DNA of 5,244 nt, taken from the NCBI GenBank assembly GCA_030037575.1, contig JASHRB010000298.1:1-5244 (forward strand), in the 5' to 3' direction. This stretch comes from Candidatus Sulfotelmatobacter sp. (GTDB lineage: Bacteria; Acidobacteriota; Terriglobia; Terriglobales; Acidobacteriaceae). Of the stretch, positions 4,574 to 5,244 are shown piece by piece. The notes under the pieces are model-generated. The model was not told where the DNA came from. It searched no databases and saw only the letters and a list, made by a program, of their open reading frames with translations. How positions within the stretch are numbered: position 1 is the stretch's first letter; every line of letters starts with the position of its first letter. Both the position numbers and the translations under genes were made by a program.

Positions 4574-5244
4574 CTAGCTGCCAGTATCCAGGTGCCATCC
4601 GACGTTCACCCACTTGTCGTGACGGAACACAAACATTTCCGTGGCGCGCCCGGAAAGCGTTGTTCGCTTGCCGGCCATTTCCGTTTCGAGCGTGAATTTC
4701 GTATAGAGGATGGCCGTGTGACCGTAAGCTTGAATTTCGGTTTGAGGAAATTCCAGACGCGCGAGTTTTCCACCCTTCGCGGCGAAATCTTTTGCACCCG
4801 CGAGTTCATCCTCGCGGGTTTGCCATTTCTCGCTGGTATCGATGGCGATCAATTCAGGCGGGATTAATTCCGCCAGCCGCGGCGTATCGTTCGCAAACCA
4901 CGCGCGCCACACCGCCTCGCGCGCCGCCAACAAACTACTCTTCCCGCCTGGGCTCAGTGGCTGGAGATTTTCCATGGCGGCGGCAATGGAGTCGGGATGC
5001 AACTGTGTGTCGGAGCCGACTTGATTCCAGGCGCCGTCGAGCCTGCCGTAGACGTCGAAGATGCGCAGTTTTTGCGTGACCGTACCCCCAGGGAACGCAT
5101 ACGTTACGTCGGCAACGTAGGGGATAAGCGCGACCTCGCCGTAAAAGATGACGTCGAACTCGAGCATGTTGTACGCGGTCATACGGACTGGCCCGTTCAA
5201 GTAACCATCCACGTCTTTCATATAGGCATCGATTCCCTGAATGG
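4574..5244 (-). CDS. Two-domain NTF2/SnoaL-like (DUF4440-type) protein, 5' end beyond window
   Basis: The frame is open from the right edge to TAG 4576-4574, giving 222 visible residues. An ATG at 5221 is internal, since coding continues upstream of it (IQGIDAY). Residues 1-85 are the end of one NTF2-like domain: MLEFDVIFYG, then VADVTYAFPGGTVTQKLRIF, YGRLDGAWNQVGSDTQLHP. After a short linker (LQPLSPGG), residues 100-222 form a second: AREAVWRAWFANDTPRLAEL, KWQTREDELAGAKDF, YGHTAILYTKFTLE, and the family-typical end RATEMFVFRHDKWVNVGWHLD. Such cone-shaped alpha+beta barrels bind small ligands or catalyse varied reactions; the specific function cannot be deduced. Two tandem domains in one chain are less usual than single ones. 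Whether it is secreted is unknown because the N-terminus is outside the window. It reads cleanly, in contrast to the broken genes further left. Confidence 0.8.
   Translation of the reverse strand, partial: IQGIDAYMKDVDGYLNGPVRMTAYNMLEFDVIFYGEVALIPYVADVTYAFPGGTVTQKLRIFDVYGRLDGAWNQVGSDTQLHPDSIAAAMENLQPLSPGGKSSLLAAREAVWRAWFANDTPRLAELIPPELIAIDTSEKWQTREDELAGAKDFAAKGGKLARLEFPQTEIQAYGHTAILYTKFTLETEMAGKRTTLSGRATEMFVFRHDKWVNVGWHLDTGS

Overview
The window looks like a piece of an Acidobacteriota (Terriglobia-like) chromosome. This is inferred from protein content. There is a MacB/FtsX-type permease of the sort these genomes carry in many copies without a linked ATPase, an exported M13 (neprilysin/PepO-like) zinc metallopeptidase ending in the family's C-terminal CRVW, an NTF2/SnoaL-like protein, and an IS1-type transposase remnant. 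Every recognisable gene reads on the minus strand. No tRNA, rRNA, CRISPR array or phage module was seen.

Layout in the minus-strand reading direction (right to left). 5244-4574: the 3' part of a two-domain NTF2-like (DUF4440/SnoaL-type) protein, cut by the window edge. 4573-4340: an intergenic stretch with three GCAGAA hexamers spaced exactly 10 bp apart and the leader of the peptidase gene. 4339-2262: an M13 peptidase of normal total length with all catalytic residues, split into two overlapping reading frames by an apparent one-base deletion near 3433. 2245-2204: an inverted repeat just after the peptidase stop that may be its terminator. 2108-1119: the N-terminal part of a MacB-like permease, broken by at least three frame-disrupting lesions and cut off at its 3' end. 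1123-712: the C-terminal half of an IS1-type transposase with an 8-bp tandem duplication, an amber codon and an extra base. 711-142: an unrecognised protein with a membrane segment at each end, whose frame is open into the transposase remnant. 41-1: the first 13 codons of another gene, preceded by a TATAAT box.

The main story is local decay. Between about 890 and 1780 nearly every lesion needed to restore a family-like protein can be located, and two of them are clean tandem duplications (5 bp and 8 bp), which are typical of replication slippage rather than homopolymer sequencing error. The 5' part of a permease gene abuts the 3' half of a transposase, so a deletion or recombination has joined the two and the missing halves are not here. 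The transposase end in turn runs in frame into the membrane protein, giving a chimeric reading frame of 250 codons that may or may not be expressed.

The genes do not form an evident pathway. The peptidase (degradation of peptides outside the cytoplasm) and the NTF2-like protein are separated by 234 bp and probably have separate promoters. I see no convincing new defence or mobile system. The most useful second looks are the split peptidase, the chimeric transposase/membrane-protein frame, and the phased repeat upstream of the peptidase.
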